Assembly (NCBI RefSeq): GCF_005281615.1
Contig: NZ_SZZM01000001.1
Coordinates: 1,105,001 to 1,169,000 of the forward strand
Length of the DNA stretch: 64,000 nucleotides
Direction of reading: 5' to 3'
Origin: Rhodoligotrophos defluvii
GTDB lineage: Bacteria > Pseudomonadota > Alphaproteobacteria > Rhizobiales > Im1
The notes under the pieces are model-generated. The model was not told the DNA's origin. It did no database searches and saw only the letters and a program-made list of their open reading frames with translations. Shown in pieces: positions 1 through 8,088 of the stretch. A program made the position numbers and the translations under genes. Position 1 is the first letter of the stretch. Every line of letters starts with the position of its first letter.

Positions 1-1
1 C

Positions 2-49
2 GAAAGCTGGTACCAAGGCGAGCTCGCGCTGTTCGGACACGAGTTTTAA
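2..49 (+). CDS. C-terminal fragment of an unidentified protein (cut by the window edge)
   Basis: Reading from base 2 gives an open frame that ends ESWYQGELALFGHEF then TAA at 47-49. Its composition (W, Y, F, G, H, E) looks like a genuine protein tail rather than an antisense shadow, and a rightward gene ending here would sit tail-to-tail with the leftward racemase-like gene. Only 15 codons are visible, so no family can be assigned. Confidence 0.4.
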   Translation, partial: ESWYQGELALFGHEF

Positions 50-78
50 ACTCATTGGCCATAGCCGGCTTGCCCCGA

Positions 79-121
79 GATTCCGTCATAGCCCCGGCTT
101 GACCGGGCTATCCAGGGCCAC
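79..121. repeat. Imperfect palindromic intergenic element
   Basis: TAGCCCCGG (89-97) and CCGGGCTA (103-110) form a stem with one bulged C around the loop CTTGA, within GC-rich intergenic DNA between two convergent genes. The 'GTCAT-GCCCGGCTTGACCGGGC-ATCCA' style is one I associate with abundant intergenic palindromes of Hyphomicrobiales. It may also act as a terminator for the convergent genes, although no T-tract follows. The rest of 50-170 holds nothing else I recognise. Confidence 0.45.
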
Positions 122-170
122 GGCACGAGCCTTCTCGGAAACCGCGAGGCGCCCAGGCGAGCCGGTCCGA

Positions 171-983
171 TCAGCGGCTGGCCGCCGCTGCCGGCATGAC
201 GCTCAAGCCTTCGGTGAACAGCCTGCCCTGACCCTCGATCGGCTCGCGCAGCCCGACTTGGCGCAGGCAATCCCAGGCGAGTGCCTGGTTGCTGGTCACC
301 ACGGGCTTGCCAAGGATGCTCTCAATTCGCGCCACCACCGGAAAGGTGCGCAGACCCGTGCACGATATGAACATCCCGTCAAAGTCACCGGTCTTCGCAG
401 CGAGGTCCATGGCCGAGCGCGCAATGCTTTCCGCCGAGACGCGGTTCATCTGCGGATCGCCGTCCAGATCGAATGTCGCGCACTTGGCGAGCACCAGACC
501 GGCGGCCTCGAGATAGCCCGCGACGAGCTCCGCAGTGGCGACGCGGTACGGCGTGAGCAGCGCGATCCTGCGGCAGCCCAGTTCCCTCAGGCCCGCAGCG
601 CCCGCCTCCATCGGCGTGCTGATCTTGATCCCCGGGCGGGCCGACTGAATCGACCGCTTCACGGCGTCGATGCCGACCGCCACCGTGCCGGAGGTGCAGC
701 TGAAGGCGACCGCGTCGAGCCGCGAGCCCGGCACCAGCAGCCCTGCACCCTCGGCCAGATGCTCACCCAAGGCTGCCAGCGTTTCGGGCGTCGCGCTGGG
801 CGACATCGGGATCCGGGTGGAAAAGAGCTCGAGACGATCCCTTCGCATGGACAGGAAATCCTCGAAATCCGGTATGCCCACCCGGTCCGTCGCCAGCCCG
901 ATGATACCGACGGACGGCAGATCGCGACCAGTGTCATAGCCCGCCTGCAAGCGCAGCCAACGGTCTCCTCCAGTCTCATTCAT
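171..983 (-). CDS. Asp/Glu racemase superfamily protein (maleate isomerase / arylmalonate decarboxylase / EutA type)
   Basis: 270-residue cytoplasmic enzyme. Two cysteines sit in the family positions: FSCTSGT (Cys96) and ISCTGLRT (Cys208). This two-cysteine layout is shared by maleate cis-trans isomerases, arylmalonate decarboxylases and EutA proteins of ectoine-utilisation operons. The N-terminal VGIIGLATDRVG stretch is also typical. A GGAGG ribosome site precedes the ATG at 983. The next gene upstream on the same strand is a DoeA-like M24 hydrolase 66 bases away, so the two are probably co-transcribed and may act in the same ring-opening or isomerisation route. The exact substrate cannot be read from the sequence; the family assignment is firm. 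Confidence 0.85.
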   Translation of the reverse strand: MNETGGDRWLRLQAGYDTGRDLPSVGIIGLATDRVGIPDFEDFLSMRRDRLELFSTRIPMSPSATPETLAALGEHLAEGAGLLVPGSRLDAVAFSCTSGTVAVGIDAVKRSIQSARPGIKISTPMEAGAAGLRELGCRRIALLTPYRVATAELVAGYLEAAGLVLAKCATFDLDGDPQMNRVSAESIARSAMDLAAKTGDFDGMFISCTGLRTFPVVARIESILGKPVVTSNQALAWDCLRQVGLREPIEGQGRLFTEGLSVMPAAAASR

Positions 984-1049
984 GGCTTAATCCTCCATTG
1001 TGACCGGACCTGGCCTCACGCTCACGGCGTCGTCGTGGTCGCGGCTGGC

Positions 1050-2318
1050 TTACGACTTTATCACGATTTCGCGCGGTAGCTTGGAAAACCGCTCGCACCC
1101 GTTCTCCGTCACCAGGATGCTTTCGGAGAAGCCTATGCCGTACTCGCGGTATTTCAGGCACAGCGGTGGCATGTGGAAGGTCATCCCGGCCTGGAGCTCC
1201 CGCGGCTCGTTCTGCTGCAGGGAGATGATCTCGCCCTCGCCCCAGTCGGGCGGATAGCTCACGCCAATGCTGTAGCCCAGCCGGTTGCGGTGATATTCGC
1301 CGAAGCCGGCCTTCGTCGTCACCGCACGGGCGACGGAATCGGCCTCGTGCGAGGTCACCCCCGGCCTGATGAATTCGATCGCCGCCGTGGCTGCATCGAT
1401 ACAGGCCTGCGCCGCTCGCAGCCACTCATCCTTGGGCTTGCCGAGGAAGATGGTCCGCATCAACGCAGCCGTATAGCGGCGCTGAGAGGCCGAGATCTCG
1501 AAATACATGATGTCGTCGTTCTTCAGGGCGTTGGTGCCGCCGGTCTGATGCGGCAGGCAGCTGCGCTCGCCCGCCAGCACGAAGGGTGGCAGCCCCATAT
1601 ACTCGCCCCCACCGGCAAAGAGCGTCTGGTTTACGACCGCATTGATCTGATCGGCCGTCGCCCCCGGCACGCTGGCCTCGTAGCCCGCCAGCATGGCCTT
1701 GTCCACCAGCGCTGCCGAACGGCGCATCATCTCGACTTCCTCGGCCGACTTGATCATGCGCGCATCCCACAGCACGCGGGTGGCATCCACGAACTCGTTA
1801 TTCGGGCATTCGCGCACCAGGGTCTCGTGCTCGTCCACCGTATAGAAGAAACACTGCTTCTCCACGCCGATGCGCTTGCCCGAATTGAGCCCGAGCTGGG
1901 CCAGCACATTGGATGTGACCGAGGGCGAGTGGTCCCAGTCATAGACCTTGGCGAGCTTGGTGCTCCAGGCGAATTCCGGCGAATTGATCCATTCGAAGTC
2001 GCGTACGATGAAGACCGGCTCTCCGTTCTTCGGCACCACGATGCAGTGGTAGCGGTAATAGCCCGGCGACTCGTAGCCGCTGAAATAGGCGATATTCTCC
2101 GGCCCCCGCAGGAGCAACGCGTCGAGCCCACGCCGCTCCATGTCCGCCTGGATCACGTCGTAGCGCCGCACATACTCCTCCGGCGAGAAGGCCAGCCGGT
2201 CGTGCAGCAGCATCGGCAGCTCATACCCGCTCGCCGTCTTCCGCCGCGAGTGTTGGAAGGTGACGTGTTCCGTGTGCTCCGCGACATCGAGAATGTCGCG
2301 GTCTTGTTCCAGGGCCAT
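1050..2318 (-). CDS. M24 'pita-bread' hydrolase resembling ectoine hydrolase DoeA/creatinase
   Basis: 422 residues: an N-terminal creatinase-like domain (about 45-185) and a C-terminal pita-bread domain (about 190-415). The five metal ligands of M24 aminopeptidases look replaced. The segment that should carry the two aspartates reads DIMYFEISASQRRYTAALMRT (269-288, second Asp is Ala). The histidine segment reads GYSIGVSYPPDWGEG (348-362). The Glu segment reads MTFHMPPLC (379-387). GYSIG-YPPDWGEG and GFSESILVTENG are features I associate with DoeA/EutD ectoine hydrolases, which hydrolyse a cyclic amidine. A metal-independent amidohydrolase role is therefore more likely than peptidase. GGAG lies 8 bases before the ATG. 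A LysR gene diverges upstream and may control it. Confidence 0.8.
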   Translation of the reverse strand: MALEQDRDILDVAEHTEHVTFQHSRRKTASGYELPMLLHDRLAFSPEEYVRRYDVIQADMERRGLDALLLRGPENIAYFSGYESPGYYRYHCIVVPKNGEPVFIVRDFEWINSPEFAWSTKLAKVYDWDHSPSVTSNVLAQLGLNSGKRIGVEKQCFFYTVDEHETLVRECPNNEFVDATRVLWDARMIKSAEEVEMMRRSAALVDKAMLAGYEASVPGATADQINAVVNQTLFAGGGEYMGLPPFVLAGERSCLPHQTGGTNALKNDDIMYFEISASQRRYTAALMRTIFLGKPKDEWLRAAQACIDAATAAIEFIRPGVTSHEADSVARAVTTKAGFGEYHRNRLGYSIGVSYPPDWGEGEIISLQQNEPRELQAGMTFHMPPLCLKYREYGIGFSESILVTENGCERFSKLPREIVIKS

Positions 2319-2444
2319 CGCGTTACTCCCTCTGCGCCTGCAACGATCGCGGGATTCTTGCCGACCAATGCTTCAGGAAAAATAGTGGTGCTTCTGAGCT
2401 CACATGAGTCATTATCAAAGTGAATGAAAAGGGAGGGCATCACG

Positions 2445-3449
2445 ATGAAGCGCATCACGGATATCGACCTTCGCCTGCTGCGCGTGTTCGTCGCGGTGAC
2501 CGAGGCAGGCGGCTATGCCGGGGCGCAGGCGCAACTGAACATCTCGAGCTCCACCATCAGCCTGCACATGTCGGACCTGGAGAGCCGGATCGGCTTTCGT
2601 CTGTGCGAGCGAGGACGCAGCGGCTTCCGCCTCACCGAGCGCGGCGCCCTGGTCTACCAGGAGACGAAGCGGGTTCTGGCGACGCTGGATGATTTCTCCG
2701 GCAGCATGGCCAACCTGCGCAATGCGCTTGGTGGTCGTCTGCTGATCGGCATGGTGGACTGCCTGGTGACCCACCCCGATTTTCCGCTGGCCCGCGCCCT
2801 GCGCCGGTTCAATGAGCTCAATCACCAGGTGCATGTGGAGCTGACGGTGGCGCCACGGGCGGAACTCGAACGTGCGGTCTATAACCGTCACCTGCACGCC
2901 GCCATCGTGCCGCGCATCCGCAAGATGAGCGGACTTGAGGCGCGACCCGTTCTACGAGAAGTCCACCATCTCTACTGCGGGCGAGGCCATCCGTTCTTCG
3001 ATCGCGATCTGACCGCGGTCACGCCCGACGAGGTCACCGCGCAGCCATTCGTCATGCGCAGCTATCACGAGGAGTTTGACGGCGCCCGCTTTCCGCGAAC
3101 CTCCAGCAAGGCCACGGTGCACAACATGGAAGGCATGGTCGTGCTGCTCCTGACCGGAGCCTATCTCGGCTTCCTGCCCGAGCATTATGCGAGGGACTGG
3201 GTGGAGCGAGGGGACCTCCGCCAAGTGGACGTGCCCGGCTTCTCCTATACCTCGCAACACGTTCTGATCACGTCGCCGGCGGCGAAACCACCGCCCGCCT
3301 TCTCCGCATTCCTGCCGTTGATCGAGGAGGCGCTGGATCGGAGAAGGCCCGCGCGCCGCGCGCCGGCGGGCACGCCTCAGGCGTCGATTTCCGCGAAGAC
3401 TTCACGTGCGATCTTGAAGCTTTCGAGCCCGGCGGGCACGCCACAATAG
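2445..3449 (+). CDS. LysR-family transcriptional regulator
   Basis: 334 residues with an N-terminal winged helix-turn-helix (about 1-60: DLRLLRVFVAVTEAGGYAGAQAQLNISSSTIS-type LysR head) and a periplasmic-binding-like effector domain. I chose the ATG at 2445 because AGGGAGG lies just before it; an in-frame ATG at 2424 has no such site. It diverges from the M24 hydrolase across about 125 bases, the usual LysR arrangement, so that hydrolase and the racemase-like gene are its probable targets. ATGAGTCAT (2404-2412) is a small perfect palindrome in this promoter. The C-terminal residues are low complexity (R, A, P) and run 73 bases into the convergent gene. Confidence 0.9.
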   Translation: MKRITDIDLRLLRVFVAVTEAGGYAGAQAQLNISSSTISLHMSDLESRIGFRLCERGRSGFRLTERGALVYQETKRVLATLDDFSGSMANLRNALGGRLLIGMVDCLVTHPDFPLARALRRFNELNHQVHVELTVAPRAELERAVYNRHLHAAIVPRIRKMSGLEARPVLREVHHLYCGRGHPFFDRDLTAVTPDEVTAQPFVMRSYHEEFDGARFPRTSSKATVHNMEGMVVLLLTGAYLGFLPEHYARDWVERGDLRQVDVPGFSYTSQHVLITSPAAKPPPAFSAFLPLIEEALDRRRPARRAPAGTPQASISAKTSRAILKLSSPAGTPQ

Positions 3450-3751
3450 ATGGCCACCTGCAGAAAGACTTCCTGAATCTCTTCGCGGCTCACCCCATTG
3501 TTGAGGGCGCCGCGGATGTGAAGCTTGAGCTCCGCCGGACGGTTGAGCGCCGAAAGCATGGCGAGGTTGATCAGCGAGCGGCTGCGCCGGTCGAGCCCCT
3601 CGCGGGTCCAGATCTCGCCCCAGCAATATTTGGTCACCAGCTCCTGAAAGGGCATCGTGAACGCATCGGCATTCGCGAGCGACTTGTCCACATATTCCGA
3701 TCCGAGCACTTCGCGTCTAACCTTCAAACCCTTTTCAAACTGCGAGGTCAT
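3377..3751 (-). CDS. Carboxymuconolactone decarboxylase family protein
   Basis: 124 residues, the usual length of 4-carboxymuconolactone decarboxylase (PcaC-like) proteins. The conserved core NLAMLSALNRPAELKLHIRGALNNGVSREE-EVFLQVAIYCGVPAG is present, without the CxxC of the AhpD branch, so a decarboxylase/lactone enzyme or related cofactor-free function is more likely than peroxidase reduction. Its ATG overlaps the stop of the GntR gene (ATGA), making it the last gene of the molybdenum hydroxylase operon. Stand-alone members often act outside protocatechuate degradation; no other pca gene is visible here. Confidence 0.85.
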   Translation of the reverse strand: MTSQFEKGLKVRREVLGSEYVDKSLANADAFTMPFQELVTKYCWGEIWTREGLDRRSRSLINLAMLSALNRPAELKLHIRGALNNGVSREEIQEVFLQVAIYCGVPAGLESFKIAREVFAEIDA

Positions 3752-4473
3752 GCCTCTTCCTTCTTGCTGGTATCCCCGTCATCGAGGCTGGTTTCGGGCA
3801 GGTTGGCCAGGGCCGCCTGCGCCGCATTCCGGACATGCTGCAGCGCCGCGGCCTGCGCCGCTTCCGGATCGCGCGCGGCCAAGGCAGCCACCAGCTGGTC
3901 GATTTCGGCAATGCTTTGCGGCTTGCGGTTATCCGCATTCAGCGACCGCGCCCGCAGCTGGGTGATGCGCGAATTGAGTCGGTTCAGCAGCTCGAGCACC
4001 AGGATGTTGCCCGCGCCCTGGCAGAAGCTGTCATAGAAGGCCTTCTTCTTGTCGAGAATCGCGCGGAGGTCGCCCGTCTCGTAGGCGCGGCGCAGCTCCA
4101 CCGCGCGTTCTTTCAGATGATCGAGCGCCTCGGCATCCGCTTCCTGCGCGAACTGCTCCGCCACCAGCGCTTCCAGGGCGGCGCGCACCCGATAGACATT
4201 GGCCGCCTCCTTGCGTGAGATCCGGGTGACGACCAGCCCGCGATTGGCCTGATGGCTGACCAGTCCTTCCGCTTCCAGCTCGCGCAGGGCCTCGCGCAAC
4301 GAGGTGCGGCTCACATTGAGCTCGCGGCAAAGGTCCTTCTCGACCAGGCGCGCACCGGGTGCCAGTACGCCGGCGCCGATCGCCTCGCGCAAGACGCTGG
4401 TGATCCGCCGCCGCAGTGGTGCGACCTCCTGCTTCACAGGCGCCAGAATTGCCGATGGATATTGACCCGCCAT
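3748..4473 (-). CDS. GntR-family regulator, FCD (FadR) subfamily
   Basis: 241 residues. The N-terminal winged helix (about 18-85) contains VEKDLCRELNVSRTSLREALRELEAEGLVSHQANRGLVV, the GntR signature. The all-helical FCD effector domain follows (about 90-220). FCD proteins usually bind a small acid via Asp/His metal ligands. GAGGG precedes the ATG. It sits inside the molybdenum hydroxylase operon, after the crotonase and overlapping the carboxymuconolactone-decarboxylase gene, so it probably senses a pathway acid and controls the promoter before coxG. Confidence 0.92.
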   Translation of the reverse strand: MAGQYPSAILAPVKQEVAPLRRRITSVLREAIGAGVLAPGARLVEKDLCRELNVSRTSLREALRELEAEGLVSHQANRGLVVTRISRKEAANVYRVRAALEALVAEQFAQEADAEALDHLKERAVELRRAYETGDLRAILDKKKAFYDSFCQGAGNILVLELLNRLNSRITQLRARSLNADNRKPQSIAEIDQLVAALAARDPEAAQAAALQHVRNAAQAALANLPETSLDDGDTSKKEEA

Positions 4474-4511
4474 GTCGTGGCCCTCGGTTTCAGTGCGGCA
4501 GCAAGCCTATG

Positions 4512-5246
4512 TCATCCTTCGTCGGGAGAAGACAAGATCCCGGCAAGCATGGCCTCCGCGAGCCGCGCCGCCGCAGCCGGATCAACGTGAGGCGCGGCAC
4601 CCAGATATTGCTTGATCGTCCGCAAGGCCGGCCGGCGCCGGTCCGTAAGTCGGGCGATGATTCTGTTAGCGGCCGCATCCAGGTCATCCGGCTCCACCAC
4701 CTCTCCCACCAGCCCGAATTGCAGAGCCTGCTCGGCGGTCATGGTCTCGCGGGTATAGACGAGATGGGTCAGCTTCTTGAGCGGTACCTTGTGCAGCACC
4801 GCCGAGATCGCCAGCGTCGGCGGCAGGTTCACCTCCATCTCCGGCAGCGAGAAGATCGCCCTGGTCGAGGCGATGGCGAGGTCGCATTGGCCGGTGAAGG
4901 CGCAACCAAAACCCCGCGCCTCGCCCTGCACCACCGCGAGCACCGGCACGGGCGTGGCGCGAACATCCGCATAGAGGCCGAGAATGGGGTCGGTCACCGT
5001 CTTCTGGATCTGGAGAAACGAGGGCGGTGTCGCACCTTTCGGATTGGGAATGCGACCGAGGCAGAAGTCCCGCCCCTCGGCCCGCACCACCACCACCTTC
5101 ACGCCCGCGTCCTCGCCCGCCTGGCGAATCGCGCGGCCGAGCGCAACGATATCGTCCCCGGTGAGCCGGTTGCCGTCGTCAGGACGGGTAAGCCGCACCG
5201 TTGCCACATGGGCGGCAGGGTTCATATCGACAGTGAAGGCGGTCAT
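4512..5246 (-). CDS. Enoyl-CoA hydratase/isomerase (crotonase) family protein
   Basis: 244 residues with the crotonase fold: an oxyanion-hole strand KVVVVRAEGRDFCLG (about 49-63) and the second GEARGFGCAFTGQCD segment (about 112-126). The first hydratase glutamate is replaced (GCAF instead of GCEL-like), while a glutamate is kept in SLPEMEVNLPP, so single-Glu chemistry such as isomerisation or hydrolysis is possible. Its ATG overlaps the stop of the Mo subunit gene (ATGA), tying it to the hydroxylase product. Substrate unknown. Confidence 0.85.
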   Translation of the reverse strand: MTAFTVDMNPAAHVATVRLTRPDDGNRLTGDDIVALGRAIRQAGEDAGVKVVVVRAEGRDFCLGRIPNPKGATPPSFLQIQKTVTDPILGLYADVRATPVPVLAVVQGEARGFGCAFTGQCDLAIASTRAIFSLPEMEVNLPPTLAISAVLHKVPLKKLTHLVYTRETMTAEQALQFGLVGEVVEPDDLDAAANRIIARLTDRRRPALRTIKQYLGAAPHVDPAAAARLAEAMLAGILSSPDEG

Positions 5247-7597
5247 GCCATCTCCTTCTTGGCTTGCCGCGCCGCGGCGTCGTCGATGAGCGCACAGAGC
5301 CGCTCGGGCAGGATCGGGGCTTCATCGATGCGCACCCCGAAGGGCCGCAGCGCATCCTCGATGGCGGAAACGATCGCTGCCGCCGCGGGGATGGTGCCGC
5401 CCTCGCCCGCCCCCTTCACCCCGAGGGGGTTCAGAGGCGACGGCGACTCTACGTGATAGATCTCGGCCTCCGGCACATTGTCCGCATCCGGCAGCAGGTA
5501 GTCCGCCAGCGAGGTGGTGACCGGATTGGCCTGCTCGTCGAACCGCATCTTCTCCAGAAGCGCATTGCCGATGCCATGGGCAACGCCGCCCTGCACCTGG
5601 CCCTCCACCAGAAGCGGGTTCACCATTCGCCCGCAATCATGCACCACCACATAGCGCAGGATCTTCACCAGCCCGGTTTCCGGGTCGACCTCCACCTCCG
5701 CCACATGGCAGCCATTGGCATAGGTCGCCTGTGGCGGTGCGTAGTAATGGGTGGACACAAGCCCCGGCTCGATGCCCTGCGGCAGCGAGAAGCCGGGCAT
5801 GCCGCTGGTCATCCGCGCGATCTCGGCAAAGCTCATCGAGCCGCCTTGCGATGCGGCCACACGGGCCATGCCGTTCGCAAGCTCGATCTCGTCTTCCGCA
5901 ACCTCGAACCGGGCCGCCGCGATCTGCTTGATCTTCTTGGCCACCGCGGCCGACGAGACGCTGATAGAGGATCCCACATTGACCATCAGCCGGCTGGCAA
6001 AGGCACCCACCCCGATCGGGATCGAAGCGGTATCGCCGACCTCCACATCCACTTGGGAGATGTCCACATTGAACGTATCGGCAGCGATCTGCGCATAGAC
6101 CGTCTTGTTGCCCTGTCCCTGCGCGGCCGAGCCGGTGCGCAGCAGAATGCGCCCGGAGGGCAGCACCTGGGTGGTCGCCCCCTCGAACGGGCCGAGCCCG
6201 GTGCCCTCCACGTAATTGGCGATGCCCTGGCCGATATAGCGACCCTGCTGCCATGCCGCCCGTTGCCGCTCGCGGAATATGGTCCAGCCCGCCTTCTCTA
6301 TCGCCAGCGCCTGGCATTTCGGGTAATCGCCGCTGTCATAGACCACCGGCTTGCCGTCCCGGAAGGTCAGCCCCACCGCATAGGGCATCCTCTCCGTCGG
6401 AATCAGGTTGCGGCGGCGGATCTCCGCCCGGTCGAGCCCGAGTTCGTCGGCCGCGTGATCGAGCAGCCGCTCCATGGTGAATACCGCCTGCGGCCGTCCG
6501 GCCCCGCGCAACGGCGTGGTCGGCACCTTGTTGGTGAACACCACCAGCGTTTCGAGCTTGTAGGCCGGGAGGATATAGGGGCCAGGCAGGGTGACCGACG
6601 AGATATAGGGCGAGATCACCCCCCAAGGCAGATACGCCCCCTGATCATGCAGCATCTGTCCGCTGATGCCGAGGATCTTGCCCTCCGCATCGAGCGCCAT
6701 GCGCATGGTCCACAGCTGGTCGCGTTCCTGCACGGTGGTGAGCAGATGCTCGCGCCGGTCCTCGATCCATTTCACCGGCACGCCCAGCATCCGGCTTGCA
6801 ATCGCGACCACGATCTCTTCTGGGTAAACCTGCAGCTTGGGCCCGAAACCGCCGCCCACATCCGGGGCGATCACCCGAAGGTCGGTGTCGGCCATTTCCA
6901 GCATGTCGCCCAGCGCCCGCTTGAGGCCATGCGGCGCCTGGGTGGCCGACCACACGGTGAGCGTGCCGTGCACAGCATTGAAATCCGCCAGCACCGCGCG
7001 GCACTCGATCGGGTTGCCGGTCCCGCGATGCTGCGGGATCCGGGCCGTCACCACATGCGCGGCCGCCTGAAAAGCCGCGGCCACATCGCCATAGCCGACC
7101 TGGATCCGTGCCGCGATATTGTCGGACCGATGCGCATGCGCCGTGGCGGCGTCAGGCTCCACGGCCGATGCCAGATCCGCCGCGACCGGCAGCGGCTCGA
7201 AATCCACAATGACCATCTCGGCCGCATCCTCGGCGAGGTGGCGGCTCTCGGCCAGCACCACCGCCACCGGCTCTCCGACGAAACATACCTCGTCGCGCGC
7301 CAGCGGCATTTGAGTGATCGGCTCGGTGATCGCCGGGTTCGGCACCTGCAGCAGAATGCGCTTGCCCTGCACCACATCGGGCAGATCGGCCGCCGCGAGC
7401 ACCGCCTTCACGCCCGGCATGGCGCGCGCTGCCTCAAGATCGATGCCGTTGATACGGGCATGGGCAAAGGGCGAGCGCACGAAAGCCGCATGCAGCGTGC
7501 CCGGCAGCTTGATGTCGTCGGTGAACCGCCCCTCCCCCTTGAGCAAGGTAGGGTCTTCCACCCGTTGCACCGGCGCGCCGAAAAATCGCGTGGTCAT
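5243..7597 (-). CDS. Molybdenum-binding large subunit of a xanthine dehydrogenase-family hydroxylase (CoxL form II-like)
   Basis: 784 residues: an N-terminal ald_Xan_dh_C/hammerhead domain (about 20-130) then two Mo-cofactor-binding domains. The active-site loop reads PLRGAGRPQ, the form-II (AYRGAGR-like) signature, not the AYxCSFR of true aerobic CO dehydrogenase. The catalytic glutamate is in GVKGAGEGGTIP near the C-terminus. It therefore hydroxylates or dehydrogenates an organic substrate, probably an N-heterocycle, aldehyde or aromatic. It is encoded with its 2Fe-2S and FAD partners through 4-base overlaps. Maturation proteins (XdhC, CoxD-F) are not in the window. Confidence 0.93.
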   Translation of the reverse strand: MTTRFFGAPVQRVEDPTLLKGEGRFTDDIKLPGTLHAAFVRSPFAHARINGIDLEAARAMPGVKAVLAAADLPDVVQGKRILLQVPNPAITEPITQMPLARDEVCFVGEPVAVVLAESRHLAEDAAEMVIVDFEPLPVAADLASAVEPDAATAHAHRSDNIAARIQVGYGDVAAAFQAAAHVVTARIPQHRGTGNPIECRAVLADFNAVHGTLTVWSATQAPHGLKRALGDMLEMADTDLRVIAPDVGGGFGPKLQVYPEEIVVAIASRMLGVPVKWIEDRREHLLTTVQERDQLWTMRMALDAEGKILGISGQMLHDQGAYLPWGVISPYISSVTLPGPYILPAYKLETLVVFTNKVPTTPLRGAGRPQAVFTMERLLDHAADELGLDRAEIRRRNLIPTERMPYAVGLTFRDGKPVVYDSGDYPKCQALAIEKAGWTIFRERQRAAWQQGRYIGQGIANYVEGTGLGPFEGATTQVLPSGRILLRTGSAAQGQGNKTVYAQIAADTFNVDISQVDVEVGDTASIPIGVGAFASRLMVNVGSSISVSSAAVAKKIKQIAAARFEVAEDEIELANGMARVAASQGGSMSFAEIARMTSGMPGFSLPQGIEPGLVSTHYYAPPQATYANGCHVAEVEVDPETGLVKILRYVVVHDCGRMVNPLLVEGQVQGGVAHGIGNALLEKMRFDEQANPVTTSLADYLLPDADNVPEAEIYHVESPSPLNPLGVKGAGEGGTIPAAAAIVSAIEDALRPFGVRIDEAPILPERLCALIDDAAARQAKKEMA

Positions 7598-8088
7598 CGC
7601 GCGGCCTCCCTGGTCCGGAAAGCCTGCGCCACTTCGAGTGCGGCCTTCACGATGCCGGAATAGCCGGTGCAGCGGCAGAGATTGCCGGAGAGCTCACGAC
7701 GCAGCTCCTCCTCTTCGATATCTGGGCGATCGCGCAGGAGCTGCGTGAGCGTGATGAGGAAGCCCGGCGTGCAGAACCCGCATTGCAACGCATGATGTTT
7801 GCGGAAAGCCTCCTGAAGAGGCGTGAGCGTCCCGTCCTCGGCGGCGAGCCCCTCAACCGTCACCACCTCCGCGCCATCAGCCTGCACCGCCAGCATGAGG
7901 CAGCTGCGCACCGCATCGCCATTGACCAGCACCGTGCAGGCGCCGCACACCCCGTGCTCGCAGCCGATATGGGTTCCGGTCAGGTTCAGCTGGTGGCGCA
8001 GAAAATCGCCGAGATGCACCCGCGGCTCGACCTCGGCGCTGGTCGATTTACCGTTGACCGTCAGAGTGATCGAGTGCTTCGCCATCAT
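7594..8088 (-). CDS. 2Fe-2S small subunit of the molybdenum hydroxylase (CoxS type)
   Basis: 164 residues. An N-terminal plant-type ferredoxin domain has CEHGVCGACTVLVNG; the C-terminal four-helix 2Fe-2S domain has CGFCTPGF and NLCRCTGY. It passes electrons from the Mo site to FAD. I start at the ATG at 8088, which overlaps the upstream stop (ATGA) and has AAGGA 7-8 bases before it; an in-frame ATG at 8109 lies inside the FAD-subunit gene with no ribosome site. Confidence 0.95.
   Translation of the reverse strand: MMAKHSITLTVNGKSTSAEVEPRVHLGDFLRHQLNLTGTHIGCEHGVCGACTVLVNGDAVRSCLMLAVQADGAEVVTVEGLAAEDGTLTPLQEAFRKHHALQCGFCTPGFLITLTQLLRDRPDIEEEELRRELSGNLCRCTGYSGIVKAALEVAQAFRTREAAR

Noticed and set aside
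3377-3751. Protocatechuate-pathway pcaC
   Set aside because: The family matches, but no pcaG, H or B gene is in the window and the gene is in a molybdenum hydroxylase operon, so the symbol was not assigned.
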